Shown: positions 1 through 6,199 of the stretch, one piece after another
Layout of the letters: each line of letters starts with the position of its first letter
Position numbering within the stretch: position 1 is the first letter of the stretch
Assembly: GCA_004298725.1 (NCBI GenBank)
Contig: SCQA01000121.1
Span: forward strand, 1 to 12,817
DNA length: 12,817 bases
Source of the DNA: a bacterium
Lineage (GTDB): Bacteria > Desulfobacterota > GWC2-55-46
Direction: 5' to 3'
Position numbers and translations under genes: made by a program
Notes under the pieces: generated by a model
The model's input: the letters and a program-made list of their open reading frames with translations, nothing else
Databases searched by the model: none
Told to the model about the DNA's origin: nothing

Positions 1-9
1 TAATGGCTC

Positions 10-828
10 TCAGCCAAGTAGGCTTGTAAGCGCTTGTTTTATCTCGACCATTGACACGCCTGTTTCCATGCAGTAGCCGCGCGGCCTCTGGTTGACTATG
101 GCGATGACCGGCAAAGGATACGAATCCTGCAGTCCACTTGTCAGATCTCTTTCGCAGGCAACGGCTATGACGGCGTCCGGTCTGTCTTCATGCACTTTTC
201 TTCTCGCGACCGTTCCGCCGGTTGATATGAAGAGGTCGACGCCGAACTCTTCGGTAAGGGCAAGCAGTTCGCCTATTTCGCATTTGCCGCAACCCGCGCA
301 GTTTCTGACATTTCTTGTCACCTTTATTTTGCAGTTGTCGAACTGTATGCAGTGAGGCATAAGCATTAGGATTTTTTTTGGTATTAAACGTCCCTTTTTC
401 TTCATCATCAAAACCATCTGGTTATTTATGTCTATGAAGATGCGTTCTATTTTTATTTTAGGCACGCGCAAGATGCCGCCCGCCATGACCATAAGCGGCA
501 AAAATACTTTTACAAGAAACCACCTGAGTAGCGGCGAGTAAAAAAAGAGCGTGCCTTTAACAGCCGCCGCCGTGATAACCGCCGTGCCGCCGACAATAAA
601 TATTGCCGTTGTTATGAATAGCGCTCCTGTTATGTAAGGAAGCGCGGGGTGGATGTTTTTAAGCCCGATGGTCGGGACATACCAGAAGAAAAAGCCGAAA
701 AAAGCCACTGCAACGGTTGCTACCGCAAGCAACATAAGGAATACGCCCGGCCCCGGCCTGTAGGCGATGCTTTCAGGGCTTCCTTGCCATTTTTCAGAAT
801 TTTTTACCGAATTTTTCAAAAGGCTCAT
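10..828 (-). CDS. DUF116 family membrane protein with Cys-rich domain
   Basis: A 272-residue protein matching the DUF116 family, whose biochemical function is not established. The N-terminal half has hydrophobic stretches at about residues 29-51, 65-90 and 97-120, so it is probably an inner-membrane protein. The C-terminal half carries Cys160, Cys166, Cys177, Cys180, Cys183, Cys225 and Cys253. Cys177-Cys183 form a CAGCGKC cluster that could bind an Fe-S cluster or zinc (inference). The gene is third in the apparent def-fmt-DUF116 unit, 96 nt after the fmt stop. From memory, DUF116 genes often follow fmt in deltaproteobacteria-like genomes, so a link to translation or RNA modification is possible but unproven. 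The ATG at 828 has no clear Shine-Dalgarno site, and the true start could differ by a few codons. The stop is a TGA at 10-12, just inside the window. Confidence 0.85.
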   Translation of the reverse strand: MSLLKNSVKNSEKWQGSPESIAYRPGPGVFLMLLAVATVAVAFFGFFFWYVPTIGLKNIHPALPYITGALFITTAIFIVGGTAVITAAAVKGTLFFYSPLLRWFLVKVFLPLMVMAGGILRVPKIKIERIFIDINNQMVLMMKKKGRLIPKKILMLMPHCIQFDNCKIKVTRNVRNCAGCGKCEIGELLALTEEFGVDLFISTGGTVARRKVHEDRPDAVIAVACERDLTSGLQDSYPLPVIAIVNQRPRGYCMETGVSMVEIKQALTSLLG

Positions 829-924
829 CCATATAAGTTCAGATCTTTTGTTAAAGCGTATTTACCGTTATTTAACCGTGAAGGTGAAATGTGCTTGCCG
901 GCATTTTAATTCATGCCGCCTTAT

Positions 925-1860
925 TTATTGGAACGTGTCTCCGGCGCTAATACGAAAACCTTTCAAAAAATCGCGCGCGCTTAACCGGCGCTTGCCTTCG
1001 GCTTGAAGTTCCAGAATTTCAAAGATGCCGTCTCCGCACATTACCTTGACAGAATCAGGCCCGGCCGTTATAACCAAGCCGGGTGTTAATTTGGATGGCA
1101 CTGCTTCTGTTAATGCCTTGCCGCTGTATATTTTTATGCGCTCGCCGTTTAAATAAGCGTAGGCTCCGGGCCACGGGGATGCTCCGCGCATAAGGCAATG
1201 AATCTTAATTGACGGTTTTTGCCAGTCTATTTTGCCGTCCTCTTTTTTGAGCGGCGTTGCGTAGGACGCCTCTTTTTCATTTTGCGGTATGGCGGTTATG
1301 CCGCTTTTTTCAATAAGGCCGATTGTTTTTGATAAAAGTTTCGCGCCGATTTCAGCGAGCCTTGCTGAAAGCTCACCGGCAGTTTCTTCAGCGCCGATGT
1401 CTGTTTTTTCGGTTAAGAAAACGGCGCCAGTGTCCATGCCTTTGTCCATTAACATGGTGCATACGCCCGTTTGGGTATCACCGTTTATTATGGCCCTGTT
1501 TATGGGCGCGGCACCGCGGTATTTAGGTAACAGCGAGGCATGGAGATTTACGCATCCTTTGGGCGGAATATTCAGCATAGCCTCCGGCAGTATCTTTCCG
1601 TAGGCCACAACCGCGATAAGTTCTGCGCCAAAGCCGCGCACTTGCGCTGTTAAATTTACGTCTTTCAGGCTTGCCGGCTGAATTACCCGAATACCCGCCA
1701 ACCGCGCCGCGGTTTTTATCGGCGGCTCAGCCTCGCCTCTTCCGCGCCCGCTTGGTTTGTCGGGCTGGGTTATTACGCAGGCAATTTCATGCCCTGCGTT
1801 AAGCAGGGCGTTAAGCGAAGGCACTGCAAAGCGCGGCGTGCCCATGAAGATTATTTTCAA
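925..1860 (-). CDS. fmt: Methionyl-tRNA formyltransferase
   Basis: Fmt transfers a formyl group from 10-formyl-tetrahydrofolate to the methionine on initiator tRNA, in the cytoplasm. The protein starts with the family signature (M)KIIFMGTPRFAVPSL. It carries the N-H-D catalytic triad: Asn105 and His107 in VNLHASLLPKYRGAAPI, and Asp143 in GMDTGAV. The formyltransferase fold is followed by the C-terminal tRNA-binding domain from about residue 205. Length is 311 residues, close to the usual 310-320. I chose the TTG at 1860 because it aligns with the family N-terminus and has a GAGG about 8 nt upstream. An in-frame TTG at 1935 would add 25 residues unlike the family. The gene follows def, its functional partner, by 90 nt (15 nt if the upstream start is used). 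The product call is very secure; the start is less so. Confidence 0.96.
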   Translation of the reverse strand: MKIIFMGTPRFAVPSLNALLNAGHEIACVITQPDKPSGRGRGEAEPPIKTAARLAGIRVIQPASLKDVNLTAQVRGFGAELIAVVAYGKILPEAMLNIPPKGCVNLHASLLPKYRGAAPINRAIINGDTQTGVCTMLMDKGMDTGAVFLTEKTDIGAEETAGELSARLAEIGAKLLSKTIGLIEKSGITAIPQNEKEASYATPLKKEDGKIDWQKPSIKIHCLMRGASPWPGAYAYLNGERIKIYSGKALTEAVPSKLTPGLVITAGPDSVKVMCGDGIFEILELQAEGKRRLSARDFLKGFRISAGDTFQ

Positions 1861-1950
1861 ATGTAAAGCCTCGCTATCGCCGTCATGTTTTGCGTCAAAA
1901 GTCTTATTAGAGCCGCGCCGGCAGTTAAAAAACAATACGGCCGCGCCGGA

Positions 1951-2517
1951 TTATAAGGCATGTTCTTTTTCCTGCATAATTTTTTTGTATCTTCTTATAA
2001 GGAGGCTTCGTTTAAGCCTTGAAAGCCTGTCAATGAAGAGAATGCCGTCAAGGTGGTCTATTTCATGTTGAAGCGCTATGGCGAATAATCCGTCGGCGGT
2101 TAATTCAAAAGGGTTGCCTTCGCGGTCAAGGGCTTTCACTTTAATCGTAGCGGCCCTGTCAACGTCAGCGGTTACGCCGGGCACGCTTAAACAACCCTCT
2201 TCATAGGTTGTTTCGCCGCTTAAAGACGCAATCACCGGGTTTACAAACGCAACGAGGTTTTTGCCCCTTTGCGACCCGCGTTCCTTTCCTTCCATGGCGC
2301 TTTCAGTTTCTTTGTTCACGGGGTCAGGCACGTCGAGCACTATTACTCTTTTTGACGAGCCAACCTGCGTGGCGGCAAGCCCTATGCCGCGCTCCGCGTA
2401 CATGGTTTCAATCATATTTTTTATAAGGGCTTTTACAGCGTCGTCAACTACATTGACCTGTTCGGCTTTTGTTTTAAGGAATGGGTCGGGGTATTTAAGT
2501 ATGTTAAGAAGCGGCAT
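1951..2517 (-). CDS. def: Peptide deformylase
   Basis: Def removes the N-formyl group from nascent proteins and uses a bound metal, usually Fe2+. All three family motifs are present: GIGLAATQVG (residues 44-53), EEGCLSVPG with metal ligand Cys109, and QHEIDHLDG with ligands His151 and His155 and catalytic Glu152. The start at the ATG at 2517 gives 188 residues beginning MPLLNILKYPDPFL, which matches the family N-terminus. An in-frame GTG at 2550 would add 11 residues. Neither start has a good Shine-Dalgarno site. Compared with E. coli Def, the loop at about residues 65-88 (charged, rich in Glu, Lys and Gly) is longer by nearly 20 residues. It is the first gene of the def-fmt-DUF116 unit and is divergent from rarA. 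Confidence 0.97.
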   Translation of the reverse strand: MPLLNILKYPDPFLKTKAEQVNVVDDAVKALIKNMIETMYAERGIGLAATQVGSSKRVIVLDVPDPVNKETESAMEGKERGSQRGKNLVAFVNPVIASLSGETTYEEGCLSVPGVTADVDRAATIKVKALDREGNPFELTADGLFAIALQHEIDHLDGILFIDRLSRLKRSLLIRRYKKIMQEKEHAL

Positions 2518-2546
2518 AATGTTATTTTGTTTAAAATCTTCTTTTA

Positions 2547-2563
2547 GCACGGCATATGCGTGC
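2547..2563. repeat. Near-perfect inverted repeat in the def leader
   Basis: GCACGGCATATGCGTGC is a palindrome except for one extra base: GCACG pairs with CGTGC around a GCATATGC-like core. It lies about 4 nt downstream of the predicted def start of transcription, so it would sit at the 5' end of the def mRNA. It also covers the alternative GTG start of def at 2550. It may be an RNA hairpin or a protein-binding site; the sequence does not decide. Confidence 0.4.
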
Positions 2564-2573
2564 TTTATTTAAC

Positions 2574-2602
2574 ATTATACCGCAGAAGCAGTATTCTTTA
2601 AA
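2574..2602 (-). promoter_or_regulatory. Predicted sigma-70 promoter for def-fmt-DUF116
   Basis: On the minus strand a perfect TATAAT -10 box (2574-2579) lies 17 nt after a weak TTTAAA -35 box (2597-2602). Transcription would start near 2567, about 50 nt before the def ATG, and the leader would contain the inverted repeat at 2547-2563. The -10 box is convincing; the -35 matches consensus at four of six positions. Confidence 0.5.
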
Positions 2603-2619
2603 CCTTTTTCGCGCGTATC

Positions 2620-2648
2620 TTGCTTTTTGGCAATTGCTTTAGTAGTAT
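2620..2648 (+). promoter_or_regulatory. Predicted sigma-70 promoter for rarA
   Basis: TTGCTT (2620-2625) and TAGTAT (2643-2648) are separated by 17 nt. The -10 box ends exactly 7 nt before the rarA ATG at 2656, so transcription would start at or within a base or two of the start codon. No Shine-Dalgarno site is visible, which fits a leaderless transcript. Confidence 0.45.
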
Positions 2649-2655
2649 TCGTAAT

Positions 2656-3972
2656 ATGGACCTTTTTGCCGAAGAAAATAAAAAATCGTCATTGGACGGC
2701 GCTCCGCTTGCCGAGCGCATGAGGCCGGCCTCTATTAAAGAGTTCGCTGGGCAGGCGCACATTGTGGGGCCGGGCAAGCTCCTTGACGGCGTGCTTAAAA
2801 AAAAGAAGTCGCCTTCGCTTATACTTTGGGGGCCGCCCGGCACCGGTAAAACCACGCTTGCGCGCATAGTGGCCGGAGCTTGCGAGGCGGAGTTTATTCA
2901 GTTTTCAGCGGTTCTTTCCGGCGTGAAAGAAATACGCGAGGTTATTAAGGCCGCAGGCGGGGCTAAGGCAAGGGGCAAAAACACAGTGCTCTTTGTTGAC
3001 GAGATACACAGGTTCAATAAAGCCCAGCAGGACGCGTTCTTGCACAGCGTCGAGGACGGCACTATAACGTTAATAGGCGCCACAACCGAGAACCCGTCCT
3101 TTGAAATAAACTCTCCGCTTCTTTCAAGGTGCACGGTGCTTGTGCTTGAGGCGCTCTCAGATGATGCGATTAAAGAGATTTTAAAAACAGCTATTGCCTC
3201 TGAAAAGGGGCTTGGCGGGCAAAAGGCCGTAATAGAGAAGGGCGTGGTTGATTTTATGGCAAGTAGCGCCCACGGCGACGCAAGAAGCGCGCTTAACTGC
3301 CTTGAGGCCGCTTTCATGATAAGCGACTTCGGCGCTGACGGGGTAACAAAGCTTGTAAACATGAATTCCGCAATAGAGGCAATTCAGAAAAAGGCTCTGC
3401 TTTACGACAAATCCGGCGAGGAGCACTATAACGTAATTTCCGCGTTTATAAAGTCAATGCGCGGTACTGACCCGGACGCCGCGCTTTACTGGCTTGCGCG
3501 CATGATAACAGCGGGCGAAGCCCCGCTCTTCATAGCGCGGCGTATGGTTATATTCGCCTCCGAGGATATAGGCAACGCCGACCCGCGAGCTTTAAGCGTG
3601 GCGCTTGGCGTGAAAGACGCCGTGGATTTTGTCGGAATGCCGGAGGGTTTTATACCGCTCGCGCACGGGGTTAGCTACCTCGCGTCCGCTCCGAAGAGCA
3701 ATGCTTCATATAAAGCCTATCTTTTGGCGCTTGAAGACGTTAAAAAGCACGGTTCGCTTGGCGTACCTATGCACATAAGAAATGCCCCTACGCGGCTTAT
3801 GAAGGAACTTGGCTACGGCAAGGGTTATAAATATCCGCACGACTGCGAAGGGGCTGTTACTGATGACGAGTGCCTGCCGGATAAGCTAAAAGGCTCGCGT
3901 TACTACCGGCCCTCAGACAGGGGTTTTGAAAAGAACATAGCTGAGAATTTAAAGAAGAAAGGCAAACTGTAG
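2656..3972 (+). CDS. rarA: Replication-associated recombination protein A (AAA+ ATPase)
   Basis: RarA (MgsA) is a tetrameric, clamp-loader-like AAA+ ATPase that acts at stalled replication forks and single-stranded gaps. The sequence shows Walker A GPPGTGKT (residues 59-66), Walker B VLFVDEIHRF (111-120), sensor 1 in GATTENP (Asn146) and an arginine finger in SRC (Arg158). The C-terminal half has the family blocks EDIGNADPRAL, KSNASYKAY and YKYPHDCEGA, which form the tetramerisation region. I chose the ATG at 2656 (MDLFAEEN...). This gives 438 residues, normal for the family. An upstream in-frame TTG at 2620 falls inside the likely promoter. The gene is a single transcription unit, divergent from def and convergent with the Tim44-like gene. 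Confidence 0.96.
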   Translation: MDLFAEENKKSSLDGAPLAERMRPASIKEFAGQAHIVGPGKLLDGVLKKKKSPSLILWGPPGTGKTTLARIVAGACEAEFIQFSAVLSGVKEIREVIKAAGGAKARGKNTVLFVDEIHRFNKAQQDAFLHSVEDGTITLIGATTENPSFEINSPLLSRCTVLVLEALSDDAIKEILKTAIASEKGLGGQKAVIEKGVVDFMASSAHGDARSALNCLEAAFMISDFGADGVTKLVNMNSAIEAIQKKALLYDKSGEEHYNVISAFIKSMRGTDPDAALYWLARMITAGEAPLFIARRMVIFASEDIGNADPRALSVALGVKDAVDFVGMPEGFIPLAHGVSYLASAPKSNASYKAYLLALEDVKKHGSLGVPMHIRNAPTRLMKELGYGKGYKYPHDCEGAVTDDECLPDKLKGSRYYRPSDRGFEKNIAENLKKKGKL

Positions 3973-4033
3973 AGGCTTCTGGAAGTGTAGTTTTAGTGTA
4001 TTTGCGCGAGCTGGTTGCGGTTTTTAAATGGCG

Positions 4034-4062
4034 CGTGGCGCTCGCCTAAGGCGAGCGCCACG
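4034..4062. terminator. Bidirectional intrinsic terminator
   Basis: CGTGGCGCTCGCC (4034-4046), a TAA loop, then GGCGAGCGCCACG (4050-4062) form a perfect 13-bp GC-rich stem. It sits between the convergent rarA and Tim44-like genes. The following T tracts are short: GTTTT on the plus strand and ATTTAAAAA on the minus strand. Termination in both directions is therefore likely but not textbook. Confidence 0.75.
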
Positions 4063-4089
4063 TGTTTTAAGTTGCTCTGACGCCTTTTT

Positions 4090-5067
4090 TCAGCTCTCTT
4101 GCTGAATGGCGCTAAGTTGCCATCTCGATTGGGCAATAGGTTTTGAGTAAGTCCAGTATTCAACAAATTTTACCGGCTCGGTTTTACTGCCTTCAATCAA
4201 TTTGCCGGTTTCATCAGTCACGTAGTCAAGCACGCTGGCCGTCAGCCGGACGGTTACGTAACTTACGCCCTGCTCTGTCCACGCTTCGGTTATGTTTACT
4301 TCGCGCATGGCGATATTTTCAAGCCTGTTTACACGGCCTTCCTGCTTTAACTTGTCAATATCAGAGTGCATATTCGAGCTTATTTCGCTGGCAAGAAGCG
4401 GCTTTACAGGCGAGAGGTCACGGTTTGTCCATGCGGCCTGCACCTTGAAGAATATGTCGCCTGCTTCTTCTTTAAACGCGCCTTCGGAAAAGTTAGGGTC
4501 AAGCCGTTTTATGTCGTTTAAGCCGTTGTCAAACGTCTCCGTCATAGGCGCGCTTGCGGGCGCATACTCGACAGGCTCTTGCCTGTACTGCCCGGTGTTG
4601 TTTTGGCTTGAAGGCGCGTTGTAATACGCCGGTACAGCTTCTTGCCGCCTTGATTTCATGAACCTGAATAAGAGAAAAATGCCAAGGCCGATGATTATAA
4701 TTTCAAATACGCCAATGCCGCTGAAAAGCCCGCCGGTATTGCCAGCGCCGGCAAAGCCGAGGCTTGAGAATAGAAGGCTTCCGAGCATGCCGCCCACAAG
4801 CCCACCCATAAGCCCGCGCATAAAGCCGTTGCCTGTGTTTTGCGGATAAGACGGCGTGGAATTACGCGCTACAGCAGGCGCACTGGCACTGCTTGTGCTT
4901 CTGCTCGGGTTTGCAGGCGTGGAATAACTCCTTGAACCTCTTCCGCCGTAGCTACCTGAAGAACCCCTGAAGCCGCCTCCCCCTGCGCGCGCAAAGGCGT
5001 CAGAGGCAGGAAATATGAGAACAACAGTCATGGCGATTACGGCAAGTATGGCATAAAGTTTTTTCAT
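4090..5067 (-). CDS. Tim44-like domain membrane protein
   Basis: A 325-residue protein. Residues 1-27 look like a signal peptide (MKK, a hydrophobic core, then a DAFAR region). Residues 28-80 are low-complexity, rich in Gly, Ser, Arg and Pro. A Gly-rich hydrophobic stretch at 84-108 and a strong membrane segment at 118-136 (rich in Ile, Leu and Phe) follow. The C-terminal part, about 180-325, resembles the Tim44-like fold: DPNFSEGAF, then FFKVQAAWTNRD, and a final VKFVEYWTYSK strand. This layout is typical of bacterial Tim44-domain proteins of unknown function; the mitochondrial role of Tim44 should not be assumed. The ATG at 5067 is supported by a GGAGAG site 5 nt upstream. It is divergent from the biotin operon and its promoter overlaps the putative biotin operator. 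Confidence 0.82.
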   Translation of the reverse strand: MKKLYAILAVIAMTVVLIFPASDAFARAGGGGFRGSSGSYGGRGSRSYSTPANPSRSTSSASAPAVARNSTPSYPQNTGNGFMRGLMGGLVGGMLGSLLFSSLGFAGAGNTGGLFSGIGVFEIIIIGLGIFLLFRFMKSRRQEAVPAYYNAPSSQNNTGQYRQEPVEYAPASAPMTETFDNGLNDIKRLDPNFSEGAFKEEAGDIFFKVQAAWTNRDLSPVKPLLASEISSNMHSDIDKLKQEGRVNRLENIAMREVNITEAWTEQGVSYVTVRLTASVLDYVTDETGKLIEGSKTEPVKFVEYWTYSKPIAQSRWQLSAIQQES

Positions 5068-5120
5068 TAACTCTCCGAACTGATTTGTCAGCAATTTATA
5101 ATATAAGGCTAAACATGGGT

Positions 5121-5149
5121 ATCTTATAGCACAGGGGCGGCATTGTCAA
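5121..5149 (-). promoter_or_regulatory. Predicted promoter for the Tim44-like gene
   Basis: On the minus strand a perfect TTGACA -35 (5144-5149) lies inside the left arm of the biotin-operator-like palindrome. It is followed by TAAGAT at 17 nt (5121-5126), or by TGCTATAAG, an extended -10 form, at 15 nt spacing (5123-5128). Transcription would start near 5115 and give a leader of about 48 nt that includes the GGAGAG ribosome site. Confidence 0.5.
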
Positions 5150-5174
5150 CCTTTAAAATTCAAGGGTTGACAAT
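5142..5174. promoter_or_regulatory. Putative BirA (biotin repressor) operator
   Basis: ATTGTCAACC (5142-5151) and GGTTGACAAT (5165-5174) form a perfect 10-bp inverted repeat with a 13-nt spacer. From memory, BirA operators have arms like TTGTNAACC and GGTTNACAA, usually about 14-16 nt apart. The arms fit well and the spacer is slightly short. Its position directly before bioB strongly supports biotin control. Each arm contains a TTGACA -35 box, one on each strand. Binding would therefore block both the bioB promoter and the divergent Tim44-like promoter. No birA gene is in the window. Confidence 0.8.
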
Positions 5175-5196
5175 AGGCTTTACCCTATGATATTAA
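5167..5196 (+). promoter_or_regulatory. Predicted promoter for the biotin operon
   Basis: A perfect TTGACA -35 box (5167-5172) lies in the right arm of the operator. The best -10 is TATTAA (5191-5196) at 18 nt spacing, or ATATTA (5190-5195) at 17. A TATGAT at 5186-5191 is closer to consensus but only 13 nt from the -35. With TATTAA, the box ends 7 nt before the bioB ATG, so the transcript would be leaderless or nearly so. Confidence 0.6.
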
Positions 5197-5203
5197 AAGT
5201 AAC

Positions 5204-6190
5204 ATGAAAAATGGCATCTTGGCAATAGCGCTTGAAAAGGGGCTTTCAGGCGAAGGGCTATCCCGAGACGAGGCGCTGGAGTTTACGGCCCTGCCGGACA
5301 GCCGCGTCTACGATATGCTCTCCGTTACCGGGCGCGTTGTCAGAACGCACAAGGGAATGGAAGTAAACCTCTGCGCCATTGTAAACGCCAAGAGCGGACT
5401 ATGCAAGGAAGATTGCTCGTTTTGCGCCCAGTCCGTCAAATATTCGACCGGCGTTAAGGAGTACCCTTTTCTGCAAGGCGAAGCCATAGTAAACGCCGCG
5501 AAGGAAGCCGGTAAAAACCACGCAAGGGAGTTTTCAATTGTAGCAAGCGGCTCGCGCATAGAAAAAGAGAGCGACATAAAAATATTATCCGACGCAATTG
5601 AATCAATGAAAGAAGAGGCCGGCGTTGAAAGGTGCGCCTCGCTCGGCATGATTGGCGCAACCGCGCTTAAGAAACTTAAAGACAGCGGCCTTCAGAGCTA
5701 CCACCACAACCTTGAAACGTCGCGCGCGTTCTTTCCCAATATTTGCACTACGCACAATTACGACGACGACGTGAATGTCGTTAAGACGGCCAAGTCGCTC
5801 GGTCTGCACGTGTGTTCAGGCGGAATATTCGGCCTCGGTGAAACGTGGCAAGACAGAGCAAGCCTTGCCATGCTCCTTCGCGAGCTTGACGTTGACTCAG
5901 TGCCTATAAATTTTTTAAACCCGCGTCCGGGTACGCCGCTTGCCGATTTTAAAAACCTTACGCCTGTAACGTGCCTGAAGATAATAGCGCTTTTCAGGCT
6001 TATGCTTCCGCTAAAGGATATTGTAGTATGTGGCGGCAGGCAGGTAAACCTCAGAGGCTTGCAAGCGCTTATATTCGCCGCAGGTGCAAACGGCATGATG
6101 ATAGGCAACTACCTTACCACGCCGGGCGCCAACCCCGAGGACGACCGGCAAATGCTCGCTGATTTGGGCTTAAGCCCGAAGGGCCTGTAA
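5204..6190 (+). CDS. bioB: Biotin synthase (radical SAM)
   Basis: BioB inserts sulfur into dethiobiotin, the last step of biotin synthesis. The radical-SAM cluster motif CxxxCxxC is Cys67, Cys71 and Cys74 (KSGLCKEDCSFCAQS). Other family blocks are YHHNLETS (166-173), GGIFGLGE (206-213) and NPRPGTPL (239-246). Length is 328 residues, within the family range. The auxiliary-cluster residues are not those of E. coli. By my alignment, the Cys97 position is Ser111 and the Arg260 position is Val274, while Cys144 and Cys204 match E. coli Cys128 and Cys188. Extra cysteines occur at 181 (ICTTH) and 276 (CGGR). This resembles the BioB type reported from strict anaerobes with a different auxiliary Fe-S cluster. 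The ATG at 5204 has no Shine-Dalgarno site. It is the first gene of the operon. Confidence 0.96.
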   Translation: MKNGILAIALEKGLSGEGLSRDEALEFTALPDSRVYDMLSVTGRVVRTHKGMEVNLCAIVNAKSGLCKEDCSFCAQSVKYSTGVKEYPFLQGEAIVNAAKEAGKNHAREFSIVASGSRIEKESDIKILSDAIESMKEEAGVERCASLGMIGATALKKLKDSGLQSYHHNLETSRAFFPNICTTHNYDDDVNVVKTAKSLGLHVCSGGIFGLGETWQDRASLAMLLRELDVDSVPINFLNPRPGTPLADFKNLTPVTCLKIIALFRLMLPLKDIVVCGGRQVNLRGLQALIFAAGANGMMIGNYLTTPGANPEDDRQMLADLGLSPKGL

Positions 6191-6199
6191 GAAAGCGGT

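Noticed and set aside
899..918. CGGCAT/ATGCCG inverted repeat after fmt as a terminator
   Set aside because: The stem is only 6 bp with an 8-nt loop and no T tract follows on the minus strand; it would also cut DUF116 from its likely operon.
2898..3362. A minus-strand open frame of 154 codons inside rarA
   Set aside because: It is the reverse of strongly conserved RarA AAA+ sequence, with no family resemblance and no ribosome site.
5142..5174. Reading the bioB palindrome as a BioR or BioQ site, or as a terminator
   Set aside because: The arms do not match the TTATNNATAA (BioR) or TGAAC/GTTCA (BioQ) patterns as I recall them, and a terminator is unlikely between divergent genes and on top of two -35 boxes.
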